Positions 26,001 to 34,589 of a DNA stretch of 64,000 bases are shown piece by piece. The notes under the pieces are model-generated. The model saw only the letters and a program-made list of their open reading frames with translations. It did not search any database and was not told the DNA's origin. The number at the start of each line of letters is the position of its first letter. The stretch's first letter is position 1. The stretch covers positions 40,275,923 through 40,339,922 of the forward strand of contig CM054151.1 in the NCBI GenBank assembly GCA_028751875.1, written 5' to 3'. This DNA is from Rapana venosa. Lineage: Eukaryota; Mollusca; Gastropoda; Neogastropoda; Muricidae. The translations under genes and the position numbers were made by a program.

Positions 26001-29000
26001 GACCCTCCATCCAGCCCGCTGGCAATCCTGTTCAAGCCTCTCCCCGCCCTCAGGCTCCAAACCTAGAGGCTGGTCTGCCTTCAGGTGCCATCCCTCTGAT
26101 GTCTAAGGTGAACCTGACTTCCATCCCCATGCAGGGCTATGGAGAACCATTGGTGGCGGGGACGGTGGTGGCCGGTCAGATCCTGCAACGCATGCCCATC
26201 CCTATCAAGTTAGAAGGAAGGCCAGGGACAGTGCTGACACCCAATGTCACAGTGGTATCTGCAGGAGCCCAGACCATGTCCATCATAAACAATCCAACAG
26301 CCGCTCAAACCCAGCCTTTGGCTCTCACCACTGTTGCCACCAGTCACAAGAAGACCAATGAGGTAGCTAGCAGCAGCCACAAAACAGAGTCCAGCCAAGC
26401 CGTTGCCCACCCGCCGCAACCCCGGCCTACCCCGCTCCACCAAGCAGAGCCTACCCCAAGTTCGGCCGCCAAGCTGCAGACGTTCCGCATCAAACAAGAA
26501 CCCAAGTCAGATGTGGAGAGTGATGCAGAGTCTGTGCCAGTAAAACAGAATGGGGGCAAACCTGCCAGCGCTTCAGGTCCATCTTCCAAGCTGGAGAAGG
26601 TGAAGGAGGAAGACCTGAATGATTCCCTGAATTTAACCATCCCTGCCCAACAGCTCCTTCAAGTCCCCCAGCCAGAGCTGGACAAGAAGCAAGAAGTGAA
26701 ATCCACACCAGATACCTCCACGGTTGCTTCCAAGTCCACAACAGATGCCAGTATTGGGGTGGACACCAGCCACATCACAGCTCCTCTGCTCACTCTTCGA
26801 TCACCCACAAAGAAACAGGGTGCTCCTGAGAAACGAGAGAGGGACGAGTCATGGAAAAACTATTTGATCAGGTCAGTGGTGAAATCACTGTTCTAGGTCA
26901 GCTGGTAGTGAGTGGTATCCAAGGCAATGGGGATGACAAAAGTTGAGATTCCAAAATGTGAAATAAAAAAGCATTTCATATAAACGCATTATAGTTTGGG
27001 ATTTTGTATGTTTTCTTTTGCTTTTTTTCATGAACCTTGAAAATCATTTCCAAAGAAAAACTTGTTCTTATGAAATTTTCTAATGTAGTGTCAAAGTTAG
27101 CCAGTGGAAAGTGCAAATCACAATAGAGAATACCCTATAGAGGGAAGACACACACTGAACTACAATGCTCTACTTTATAATGTTTAACTGTTGTGTAAAC
27201 CTGGCAGTTTTAAACTTTTGAGCGTCATTCATCAGGTTCCAAGGAGAATGGCAAAGGTAAATCAGATTGCTTGATAAATCTTCAATTTCAGTCCTAGACA
27301 CTTTTGTACGACATCAGATGATCTTGTTTCAGGCATGTAATAAATGTTGTTGTGCGTTTCCCAGCTTTACACCCTGGGGGTCACCCAGAATATGCACTCT
27401 TGACTCACTCATCCCACCTGGGAATCAATGTGAGATAGGAAGTACACCGGGTGAGAAGTTTGCGTGTATGACTCTTTTCAAGTACCTCACCACATAGGCA
27501 GCCATACTCCGACTTCAGAGGATTTTTTCTCCTGTAAAGGAGAGTGCAGGTTGTTATGTTAAGAGCTTGTCATGGCTGAAGGCAATCTCAACACAACATT
27601 TTAAACATAACAACATTTTAATGTAGACCTTGTCAATTAGCTGACATCAATAACCTGACACAGCTTTTGGCCTGGGCCAATAATAAATGATTTATGTCAC
27701 TCCCAGAAATGTTTGTGCTGAACTTAGTTGATCTTCTTTCAGACAAGTTAAAAATAAAAAACCCATGTCACTCTCACGAATGTTTGTGCTAAACCAGACG
27801 ATCCTCGTTTCAGACATATAACAAATGTACTCAGAATATTCCCAGGAACGTTTGTGCCAAACCAGATGTCCGGTGTTTCAGGTTCACAGCCAATGACCCC
27901 TGTCACTCGCGCTGTCAGCTGCTGTATAAAGATCACTACCATTGCAAGATCCCAGGCTGCCAGGTTTTGTTCCGATCCAAGGATGGCGTCAGAGAGCATG
28001 CCAAGTAATCCCCACTCTTTTGATTTTTAGTTTTGAGCATCTGACGTTTTTAGAGATGAAAATCTAAACAGTTTTTATTGATGATAGGAGTTCTGTCATG
28101 ATTTTTGGAGGGAGGGAGAAGCTTTTGAATTTGAGAAGAAAAGGCAGTTCTGCTGCAGGCTTTACAATGACTTTAATGTTAATGTCTGAATGGAAGGTTT
28201 TCTTTTGTTTTTTTAAACTTGTGGGCTCTTCAGAGGTAAATGTCTGGCTGGTTTTCCTGTCTTCAATATGAACTTGTAAATGAATAAGCACAGGAGAAAA
28301 TGAAACATACCTTGTTTGAATGGAAGCAGTTGTAGCACATTATTTTGCATTTTTGTCCTGTGAACAGTCTTACAAGTGATCAAGTAATGTTATGTTATGG
28401 TGTTATATTTCATTATGTTATATTACGTTACATCATGTAGTGTCGCATTTTATTGTATTTTATCATATGATATTGTAATACATTGCCATGGAAAGTAGAG
28501 GACCGTAGGGAGTGGAGGATACTGGTAGCAAAATTGTCATTAGTGCCCCCACAATCCAAAGGACTATAGGATAGGTGAGGTGAGGAGGATTGTAATACAT
28601 AATTTTACATTGCATTGTATTGCATCTTACTCCAAATGTGTACAGCAAGACTGTACTCCCCCCCCCCCCCCCCCCCCCCCAAATGGAAACTTACAAGATT
28701 GAGATGATGATGATTATGATGATTATGATGATATGATGATGATGTGTGTGTGTGTGTGACAGGTTTCATGACCTTCAGGAACGTATCACGCCCATGGTGT
28801 ATGAGAAATACGACAGCTCACAGGCATGCCCTGGTCAGGACTGTCGCTACAGTTTGAAACAGGCTCACTACCATTGTAATTGGGTAAGGCAATTTGTGTG
28901 TGTGTGCATGCATGCATGCATGTATGTGTGTATTCATGCTTGCCTGTGTATTAGAGAGCTTACATCCTGGCAAAATTCTGTAGAAAAAAGCCACTCTGAT

Positions 29001-32000
29001 AAGGAAATACAGTTGCATACAGGAAAAAGAAAAAAAAAGGTGGCGTTGCTCTTGTGGCGACGTGCTCTTCTTAGGGAGAGCAGCCCGAATTTCACACAGG
29101 GAAATCTGCTGTGACTTAAAGTGGTATAAATCAATAAATCAATGAGTATTTTAGTAAGTGAGTGAGAATGTGTGTGTTTTCTAAATTTTATTTATTTTTA
29201 TCCTTTTATTTTTGAGGATAATGGAATTAGCACTCATGTACTTCTTTACATCCAGTCCCCCTGTTTATGCAGTTTTGTAATCTCTGTGTGTGTTGTGCAC
29301 ATGTGCATGCATGTGTGCATGAGTGCACAAATGGATACCGGCATGTGCTTTTCCTGCAATATTTTTCTTGTATGAATAGATGTGTGAGGCAGTTAGTGTG
29401 TGTGAGAGTGTGAGTGTATTTACTTATCATTATGTATGTAGCATTCTTCTATTTCAAGGATAATTGTATAAGCATTCATGTGCTTTTTTACAATGAGTCT
29501 CCATGTACATGTACTTTTTAAAATTTTATCATCCATTTCCACTGGCATAAATGGCCTACTCTTCCAAAAGACAGAACAGGTTTTAACATGTGCGCAAGAT
29601 GTTCTGCATGCATATGCACATAAGTTTATAGTCTCATCCAAAAGATGTTTGGGGGAGTGGAATTGGCAATGATGTTTTTATTTTTTGCATGTAAACGAAT
29701 GCAGTTACCCTGAAGTATATCATTTGGGTAGAGAGCAGAAAAGGATGGGTTTTTTGGTTTATTTCTTCATTGAGAGTATGAACAGTCATCACAAGTCAGC
29801 CTGAACATGAACTGAATGGCAGACTTTGTAATGTTACTATAGAAAAAAAGAAGAATATAATAGTAATGCACAAGAAAGAATTTCACTTTCATCTCTGTCC
29901 TTATTTTTGCAGACTGGCTGCAACCATGCCATTCCAGAAGGGGGCCAGACCTTTGCTCGCCTGGAGCATTACCGTATCCATGAGTATGCCAAAGTTTCTG
30001 CTGGTAAGAACTACCGTGCTCAGAGTGGATCAGGGGGAGCGAACCGTTCTGAAGATCTCTCCCATCGTCGACGTGGACGACCACCAAAATACCCTCGCCT
30101 GGATGTTCCTTTGGTGCCCAAAGTGGAGTTGACAGAGCAGGAGATCCATGAGTCTATCCTGAAGACCAGTGATGGGGAAGTGGCTGGGGATGAGAGGATC
30201 ATCAACGGCTTCAAGAAGTTTGACGCCAGTGACCTTTGCCCTGACACGCAGTGCATGTATCGCTCCCAAGTTCATTACCACTGCGGGCGACCACGCTGTC
30301 ACACCTCCACTGACAGGATTGACGTCCTCAACCTACACGCCAAGGACTTCCACAGCTTCGTCAACATCCTGGACAACTTTGAGTTCTTTGACCGCAATGT
30401 CAATTGCCGGCGCAGCCACTGCAGTAATAATCACACCAACCGACACTTTCATTGTACTTATCCACGCTGCGACTATTCCTTTGTGCGACACAGCACCATG
30501 GCTCAACACTACAAAAAGCATCATGGGGAGACCAGCACACTTCTAAAGCCTCTCACGCCAACGGCCGTGACATCCAAAGCTCCTGCCACCCCTCTGTCTC
30601 CCGGTACCCGGATCACCCCTATCCAGCTGTTGCGGCGACCTGACGGTCAGACATATATTCCCATAGTTCCAGCTCCTGCGGCACTAGACAAAAGTGTAGT
30701 GAAGGCAGCAGGCACTTTCTATCCCCTCTCAGGCCTGCCCACTGCAGTGTCAGCCACTCCTGTCAGCATGATCAGCTCACAGGGTCAGCCCTTGACCTCA
30801 GCTCTGACCTTGACCATCCCTGCCAATCTGGTGTCAGCTGGCATACCTGTCATGGCGCCAATGACTTCAGCCAGCACACTGTCCACAACCAACAACATGG
30901 TTCCCATCATTGCTGGAAACCTGGTCACAGGGACAGTGGGAACAGCCGTGTCCACTGCACCTCCTTGACTGTTCTCCTGCAGCAGAAGTCTGACAACGTA
31001 CTTCCTCAACCGTCGTGGTCAGCCATGCGAAACAGCATGCACTTCAACCTTCAGGTCAGCTGTGGCCGCCCTTTCTGCAAGCTGAAGAAGAAAGACCACT
31101 ACCACTGTGTGGAGTGTAACCAGGCCTTCTCTGACCCTGCCAGGCTGCGAGGACACATCACCAAGCATGGAGTCAAGTTCAAGAAGCTGAGCCAAGCTCA
31201 CTCCAGTGCCAGTCCTGCTGCCACTGCTCCTGCTGCTGCTTCTGCTACACCTGTGCCGTTTTCCAAAGTTAAGGCTGTAGAACAGAACCCGGAGGAAATG
31301 GGGCTGGATTTATCAACGAGTAAAACCAAAGAGGATAAAGCTGCAAAAGTGGAAGAAGAAAACGGAGAGGACAATATGGATGAAGGTGCAGATGACGACG
31401 ACAGCTTGTCCTCCTCTCTCAACCTCAGCATGAGCAAGATCACCAACTGTATTGCCCCACGAGACAGTGCCATTGTCGACCTTTCTGAAACTAGCAACGA
31501 AACACCATTGGTCATCGATGAACAGACAAACCATTCCGATGATGAAAGCACTGCAGCAGACTTAAGCATGAATGGAAAAGATGAAGAAGAAAGCCTGTCA
31601 GACCTGAGCCTCTCAGCCAGCGCCTCAATAACCTCCAGTCCCACAACATCTCGCCGCTCTGGTCGCAAGAGGTCTGCTCCCAACCATTTTGACTTTGTGC
31701 CCAGCGATGATGCCAGCTTGGTGGCAAAACAGATGAAGCTCAAACTCAGTGCCCCCATCCCCTCCACCATCCCAGCCACCCCAGTCACCTCCAGCATCCC
31801 TGAAGGCTTCATCCGTATCAAGTGTGGCACTGACTGTTGCTACACAAGCTGCAATTATCGCCACTCAGTCAGCCACTTCCATTGCCTCAGACCGGAATGT
31901 GGCTATGGTTTCAGTGACAAGTCTCGAATGGAGAACCATTTGGACCGGCACAAGCGCCTGGATAAGTTGATGGGAGAGGAGTTCCGACAGTTCCGGGCCA

Positions 32001-32311
32001 CTGTGGACTGTGGGAGAGGTGATTGTGAGTTTTCCAGGAAAGCTTCGCACTTCCATTGTGAGAAATGCGCCTTTGTGTGTGCGGATTCTAGCAAGGTTCT
32101 GGCCCATAGGAAGTACCATGCCAAGATGGACAATATCAGCAAGAATGGATTCCAGAAGTTTGGAGCCCTGCAGTCCTGTGGAGTGCTGATGTGCAGCTAC
32201 AATCGCAAGCACACGCACTACCACTGCACGCATGAAGGCTGTAACCATGCTGTGCTGGGTCCTGCCCAGATGGCCCCCCACAAGCTGAAGCATGCCTCTC
32301 ACGGGGTGTGA
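17220..32311 (+). CDS. CASZ1: castor/CASZ1-type zinc-finger transcription factor (5' exons missing from window)
   Basis: Ten exons join in phase: 17220-17400, 18396-18483, 20251-20415, 22064-22280, 23354-23491, 25896-26871, 27882-28004, 28763-28883, 29913 to about 30965, and 30983-32311. Together they encode up to about 1,460 residues. Twelve repeats have the castor signature, Cys-x4-5-Cys, then HYHC or HFHC, x2-4-Cys, and a closing His pair. Four lie in exons 1-6, four in exons 6-9 and four in exon 10. Repeats 4 and 5 are separated by a linker of about 310 residues rich in Pro, Gln and Ser with IKQEP and IKLE SUMO-type motifs. An AT-hook ([11 protein letters not shown]) lies between repeats 6 and 7. 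The C-terminus follows the last finger directly. Castor proteins are nuclear DNA-binding regulators of neural and cardiac development (family knowledge). The start codon and N-terminal region lie upstream of 17220 or were not recognised. The join between exons 9 and 10 is uncertain. Confidence 0.93.
17401..18395 (+). repeat. Intron built from about ten degenerate copies of the next exon's 5' border
   Basis: Units of about 50-60 bases contain GTTTCATAATGGCAAAGAAT, which is identical to the first bases of the exon at 18396, preceded by a TGTCATCTGTGC-type acceptor-side block. Clear starts are near 17817, 17875, 17936, 17992, 18042, 18097, 18147, 18200 and 18251. Most units have lost the exact CAG border. 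A TG/GA stretch fills 17500-17600. Confidence 0.85.
18396..18483 (+). CDS. CASZ1: castor exon 2 of window (finger repeat 1, first half)
   Basis: Acceptor TGTGCAG, donor GTAACA; phase 2 in, phase 0 out. Encodes [13 protein letters not shown] and [14 protein letters not shown]. Confidence 0.93.
19033..19090 (+). mobile_element. LINE 3'-tail fragment (tail gamma) with CAA end
   Basis: TCTAATATCACTGAGAGTGA, AAAGACGTAAAATCGAAGA, then an ACAACAACAG simple end. It matches the 3' end of the LINE at 46885-47691. Confidence 0.75.
19457..19893 (-). mobile_element. tRNA-type SINE, head 1 plus tail alpha, near full length
   Basis: On the minus strand the order is a head with GACAGCCTAGTGCTTAGAG and GGCCAGGCTTTAAGCC, a body with AACCTATTCTGCTTTTCAGA (a 40-base piece of which is duplicated at 19620-19680), and tail alpha at 19550-19457. 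It lies in a castor intron, antisense to the gene. Confidence 0.85.
20251..20415 (+). CDS. CASZ1: castor exon 3 of window (end of repeat 1, start of repeat 2)
   Basis: Acceptor TTTTCAG, donor GTCTGT (weak at +3); phase 0 both sides, 55 codons. It closes repeat 1 with MVRHYKWH and opens repeat 2 with [10 protein letters not shown] and THYHCIQ. Confidence 0.93.
20416..22063 (+). other. castor intron with one SINE
   Basis: Mostly AT-rich unique DNA. A plus-strand SINE occupies 21548-22024. Nothing else is recognised. Confidence 0.7.
21548..22024 (+). mobile_element. tRNA-type SINE, head 1 plus tail alpha, full length
   Basis: The head is GATAGCCTAGTGCTTGG and GGGTTTGAGCCACC (B-box-like). The body includes CCTTTGGATGAGATGCACAC and AAAACCTGTTCCACCTTTCA. 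Tail alpha is at 21842-21940, and an AAC/CCAA-rich simple end reaches 22024. Confidence 0.85.
22064..22280 (+). CDS. CASZ1: castor exon 4 of window (end of repeat 2, repeat 3)
   Basis: Acceptor CTTGCAG, donor GTTAGT; phase 0 in, phase 1 out. It closes repeat 2 with MHSNYH and carries repeat 3: [25 protein letters not shown]. Confidence 0.93.
22281..23353 (+). other. castor intron with a 5'-truncated SINE
   Basis: Positions 22385-22640 match the body of the head-2 SINE (GTGGGTTCCAATCTC, GGGTGGGGAGTTTTA, TATATACACATTCAGAAGATC) but lack the head and a clean tail. The rest is AT-rich. Confidence 0.65.
23354..23491 (+). CDS. CASZ1: castor exon 5 of window (end of repeat 3, start of repeat 4)
   Basis: Acceptor TTATGTAG, donor GTAGGT; phase 1 on both sides. 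Encodes [26 protein letters not shown] and NHIHCIRPG. Confidence 0.93.
23575..23655 (-). repeat. Interspersed repeat C, truncated copy
   Basis: Inverted match to the GGGAGAGCA and CACAGAAAATTTC blocks of repeat C. Confidence 0.5.
24077..25552 (+). mobile_element. Internally deleted piggyBac element with TTAA target sites
   Basis: TTAA at 24073-24076 and again at 25553-25556 flank the element. The left end begins CCCTTTCCCATT and the right end, read inward, begins CCCTTTACCATT. This is a 12-base terminal repeat with one mismatch, the layout of piggyBac. The 1,476-base length is well below the 2-3 kb of autonomous copies. Inside lies a damaged transposase N-terminus (24355-24999), followed by non-coding sequence. 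It sits in the castor intron between window exons 5 and 6, in the same orientation as the gene. Confidence 0.92.
24355..24999 (+). pseudogene. piggyBac transposase, N-terminal remnant
   Basis: One frame from ATG at 24355 shows an acidic leader ([19 protein letters not shown]), a stop at 24448, an Asp/Glu-rich stretch, a second stop near 24552, then about 140 residues of the piggyBac N-terminal domain. Recognisable parts are [33 protein letters not shown] [16 protein letters not shown], and YWSTEL with [15 protein letters not shown]. It ends at 24997-24999 before the region that holds the catalytic aspartates, so no active enzyme can be made. A Cys-containing frame at 25403-25560 may be a relic of the C-terminal Cys-rich domain, but this is weak. 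Confidence 0.88.
25757..25916 (+). repeat. 80-bp tandem duplication of a castor 3' splice site
   Basis: The unit begins GTTGTAAACATATGAG, contains TATATTTTCTTTTTCTCTTT and TGCAG, and repeats with period 80 (25757 and 25837). Each unit carries a complete acceptor, at 25815 and 25895. Only the second is in frame with the upstream exon. Confidence 0.95.
25896..26871 (+). CDS. CASZ1: castor exon 6 of window (end of repeat 4 and long linker)
   Basis: The acceptor TTTTGCAG ends at 25895; the donor is GTCAGT at 26872. Phase 1 in, phase 2 out. It completes repeat 4 ([20 protein letters not shown]), then about 300 residues of Pro/Ser/Thr/Gln-rich linker with [18 protein letters not shown] (SUMO-type sites), an acidic VKEED and [11 protein letters not shown]. 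It ends [11 protein letters not shown], leading into repeat 5. Confidence 0.93.
27690..27881 (+). repeat. Tandem copies of the acceptor region before castor exon 7
   Basis: ATGTCACTCCCAGAAATGTT, GTGCT, a spacer and CTTTCAG recur with acceptor-like AGs at 27742, 27813 and 27881 (periods 71 and 68). The GTCACTC word in the units matches the inside of the real exon (CCCCTGTCACTCGC), so exon bases were copied too. A more distant related piece is at 27296-27345. Confidence 0.75.
27882..28004 (+). CDS. CASZ1: castor exon 7 of window (repeat 5)
   Basis: Acceptor GTTTCAG, donor GTAATC; phase 2 on both sides. Encodes [39 protein letters not shown]. Confidence 0.93.
28005..28762 (+). other. castor intron with pentamer array, C-run and GAT/TG repeats
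   Basis: A degenerate TTATG/TTATA array lies at 28385-28485, a run of 23 C at 28658-28680, GAT units at 28700-28743, and a TG tract that runs into the acceptor of the next exon. Confidence 0.8.
28763..28883 (+). CDS. CASZ1: castor exon 8 of window (end of repeat 5, start of repeat 6)
   Basis: Acceptor GTGTGTGACAG, donor GTAAGG; phase 2 in, phase 0 out. Encodes [32 protein letters not shown]. The acceptor lacks a pyrimidine tract and has TG repeats instead. Confidence 0.92.
28963..29130 (+). repeat. Interspersed repeat C, copy 2
   Basis: CTGGCAAAATTCTGTAGAAA, an A-rich middle, GGGAGAGCAGCCCGAATTTC and AAATCTGCTGTGAC are in the same order as the copy at 1234-1500. Confidence 0.7.
29218..29690 (-). 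mobile_element. SINE head-1 body with tail beta, 5'-truncated, plus a second tail beta
   Basis: The minus strand carries tail beta (29480-29440), preceded by the body block CTGTTCTGTCTTTTGGAAGA (29590-29560) and GTTTATAGTCTC in inverse. A separate tail beta lies at 29285-29218. No tRNA head is left. Confidence 0.7.
29913..30965 (+). CDS. CASZ1: castor exon 9 of window (repeats 6-8, AT-hook)
   Basis: The acceptor is TTTTTGCAG and entry phase is 0. It completes repeat 6 ([22 protein letters not shown]). An AT-hook-like [14 protein letters not shown] follows. Repeat 7 is [20 protein letters not shown]. Repeat 8 is [27 protein letters not shown]. The end is a Ser/Thr/Pro-rich tail of about 140 residues. 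The frame runs into a TGA at 30966-30968. The true donor is not obvious: GTs in the right phase (30925 and others) match the donor consensus poorly. Either a weak donor is used, or the exon is also a terminal exon of a shorter isoform, or the assembly has a one-base error. Confidence 0.88.
30983..32311 (+). CDS. CASZ1: castor exon 10 of window (repeats 9-12, C-terminus)
   Basis: A strong acceptor, TGTTCTCCTGCAG, ends at 30982 and is followed by another CAG, a NAGNAG pair that would add or drop one Gln. Open frame for 442 residues. Repeat 9 is [16 protein letters not shown]. Then comes an acidic Ser-rich stretch with several DLS/NLS-type motifs ([31 protein letters not shown]) and a basic [11 protein letters not shown]. 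Repeats 10-12 follow: DCCYTSC/SHFHC, DCGRGDC/SHFHC and SCGVLMC/THYHC. The stop is at 32309-32311, directly after the last His pair. Confidence 0.93.
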   Translation, partial: QKSDNVLPQPSWSAMRNSMHFNLQVSCGRPFCKLKKKDHYHCVECNQAFSDPARLRGHITKHGVKFKKLSQAHSSASPAATAPAAASATPVPFSKVKAVEQNPEEMGLDLSTSKTKEDKAAKVEEENGEDNMDEGADDDDSLSSSLNLSMSKITNCIAPRDSAIVDLSETSNETPLVIDEQTNHSDDESTAADLSMNGKDEEESLSDLSLSASASITSSPTTSRRSGRKRSAPNHFDFVPSDDASLVAKQMKLKLSAPIPSTIPATPVTSSIPEGFIRIKCGTDCCYTSCNYRHSVSHFHCLRPECGYGFSDKSRMENHLDRHKRLDKLMGEEFRQFRATVDCGRGDCEFSRKASHFHCEKCAFVCADSSKVLAHRKYHAKMDNISKNGFQKFGALQSCGVLMCSYNRKHTHYHCTHEGCNHAVLGPAQMAPHKLKHASHGV

Positions 32312-33851
32312 TCTTAGTGCTGCCAGCTGAACAAGGACAGTTGTGTAGTTTCTTTGTCTGTGTGCTTGTAGTTTAATATGTTTGTGTGTGTGTATGTACA
32401 CATGAGAATGTGTGTGTGTGTGTGCACACATGAGAATGTGCATGTGTGTGTCTGGGTGTGTGTGTTTATTATGCACTTGATGGTATATTATTTTCCTCAA
32501 AGAAACCTTTGTTGAAGGGAGCTAACGACAATGTTTCATTTACAACTGTATCCAAACTGCTGGTGTAAGCAAGTTTACAGTACAAAAAGAGAAATGTTCA
32601 TAAAAGATATCCAATGGGGAAGCCTTTACCTTATGTATAACATTGACTTTTTTTTTCTTTCTTTTTTTTAACAACTTTATGTCTTTGGCTTTGGTGTACA
32701 TGAAGCACCATGCATCTTTGTTTTTTCATATGTTCAGTATGATCAGAGACTTTGTATCTTGAGAAAGCAGATGTGTGTTTAAAGTGAATATGCAGGGCAT
32801 ACTCGGTCTTTTTTTTTAACGTTAAAATCTTTTTAAAGAATATCTTTTTGAAGAATTTTTATGGGTTTTTAAATATATATATATATATACAACATATAAA
32901 GTTAATGAACCCTTTTGCAGATTTTTATGGGCTTAAAAACAACCAAACAAGATAAAAGTTCTTATGGCACTGGTGAAGAATAAGTGCTGGTATGACTGTT
33001 GAAGGAAGTGTACTTTGTCTGTTGTATGACTTCTCATAGGTAGCAGGTATTTTATCAGGTGAAACATCAATCCGCTTGTAGTGAACCCTGTAGAGGCTTC
33101 ATCCATGATAAAGCGCTTGTCATGTGAGAGAAGTGCTGAGATTGCAGTCACTCCTTGTGGTTATAGCAAGATGCAAGTCCAGGTTATCTGTTGTCTGCAG
33201 ATTGGTAGCTGAATAGAATAAGATAAGAGAAGATGAGGGGTATTTGTTTGGGTTTTTGTTGTTGTGTTGTAGTTGTTGTTTTAGGTCAGATATGCAGCAT
33301 CTCTATTCAGGTAGCACAGGAGAGGATTAGAATAAAAGTAAAGGGAGGTAATTTTGATTTTAGACAGGGTGAATTATTGTCTGTCTGAATGGCTGGTAGG
33401 TTTTTCTTGTTTGGGTTTTTTGTTGTTGTTCGTTTGGGGTTGGGGTTTTTTGGGTTGGGGAGGGAGGGGGGGGGGGGGGGGTTCTAAAAAATGAGTAGAG
33501 CATTCTGTCAGTTTTAAAGAACTAGTCTAAACAAATTCATTATTGCCATACTATAGAGATCTGCTTTGAAGTGAAACTTGGGCTCTGAAAGCCCAGGTGT
33601 AATCCAGATCACTTTGAAAAGAGTGGAACTATAGTAAAACTAACGATTCAAAAAATGTAATTAAAGAAAGAAAACAAAAAATTCAATTCTTTGCTAAGGA
33701 ATAGAAGATAAATTTGGTTGTGATGACAAATGAGATGAAAGAACTAAAAATGTAGTAATCAAAAAGTTTTGAAAGCTTCCAAAAAATCAACCTTACTTTT
33801 AGTTCTAGACATTTTTAATTATAAATTAAACCATAATTATATGTAGAGAGA

Positions 33852-33949
33852 TCCCTGAAATTGGAATGTAGCTACCTTAACGGTGGGTAAAAAGGGTGGC
33901 ATACCCAAAACTGTACCATTGGTGAACCTTGCTCTATAACTGAGGAACA
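33852..33949 (+). mobile_element. SINE tail alpha, solo copy
   Basis: CCCTGAAATTGGAATGTAGC through GTACCATTGGTGAACC to ACTGAGGAACAA. Confidence 0.8.
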
Positions 33950-34589
33950 ACAACAGTAATGTAAAGAAAAAAGGCCAGAAAGGAAGTAATTCGAGAGAAT
34001 ACATGCCTTTGTGCTCATTGCTCTGCAAAGACTGTGGTTAGGAAACGATCATTGAGATTTCATACTGAGAGAAAAGAAACTAAAAAACAGTGCACTGTAA
34101 TATTTCCTGCCGTTCAGTTATCCCATTATGTAGTCTTTGGCTTCTGCTACTTTCTGTTATGCTCTTGCATTGTATTGTGTTGTTCTGTATTGTATTCTGT
34201 TGTATATTCTAACCTGAATCACTGTTTCTGTGTGAAATCTCTGCTGTGTCCTTCGCCACATAGGGCCCACAGCTACAATCCTGCTCTTTGCTTTTCTTTT
34301 TCTAGTCCAGTGATATCTTAAAAAACCCAGAATTTACATATTTTAAATTGTTGATATGAGTTTGTTCATTCATTACATTAAGAAAAACCACTGACCGGAC
34401 AATATCATATACTTTATATTGCTAAGGCTACACTAGAACATCTACAGAGGTTTAAGATACGTCTTCACATGAAGATAGTGTAGTCAGAAGTGTAGGAAGT
34501 AAAGCAGCAGCAGATAATAAACGGAAGCAAGGGAGAGGCAAAGAAAGTCTGCTATTGCAGAGCAGGTGCCAGACTGCTAGCAATCAGTT

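Noticed and set aside
25848..26066. 72-codon frame overlapping castor exon 6
   Set aside because: It is the shifted frame reached only if the duplicated acceptor at 25815 is used; noted as a splicing question, not a separate gene.
26210..26741. Minus-strand frames of 83-98 codons over castor exon 6
   Set aside because: Antisense shadows of the coding exon.
31198..31830. 210-codon minus-strand frame over castor exon 10
   Set aside because: Antisense shadow caused by Ser/Asp/Glu-rich codons on the coding strand.
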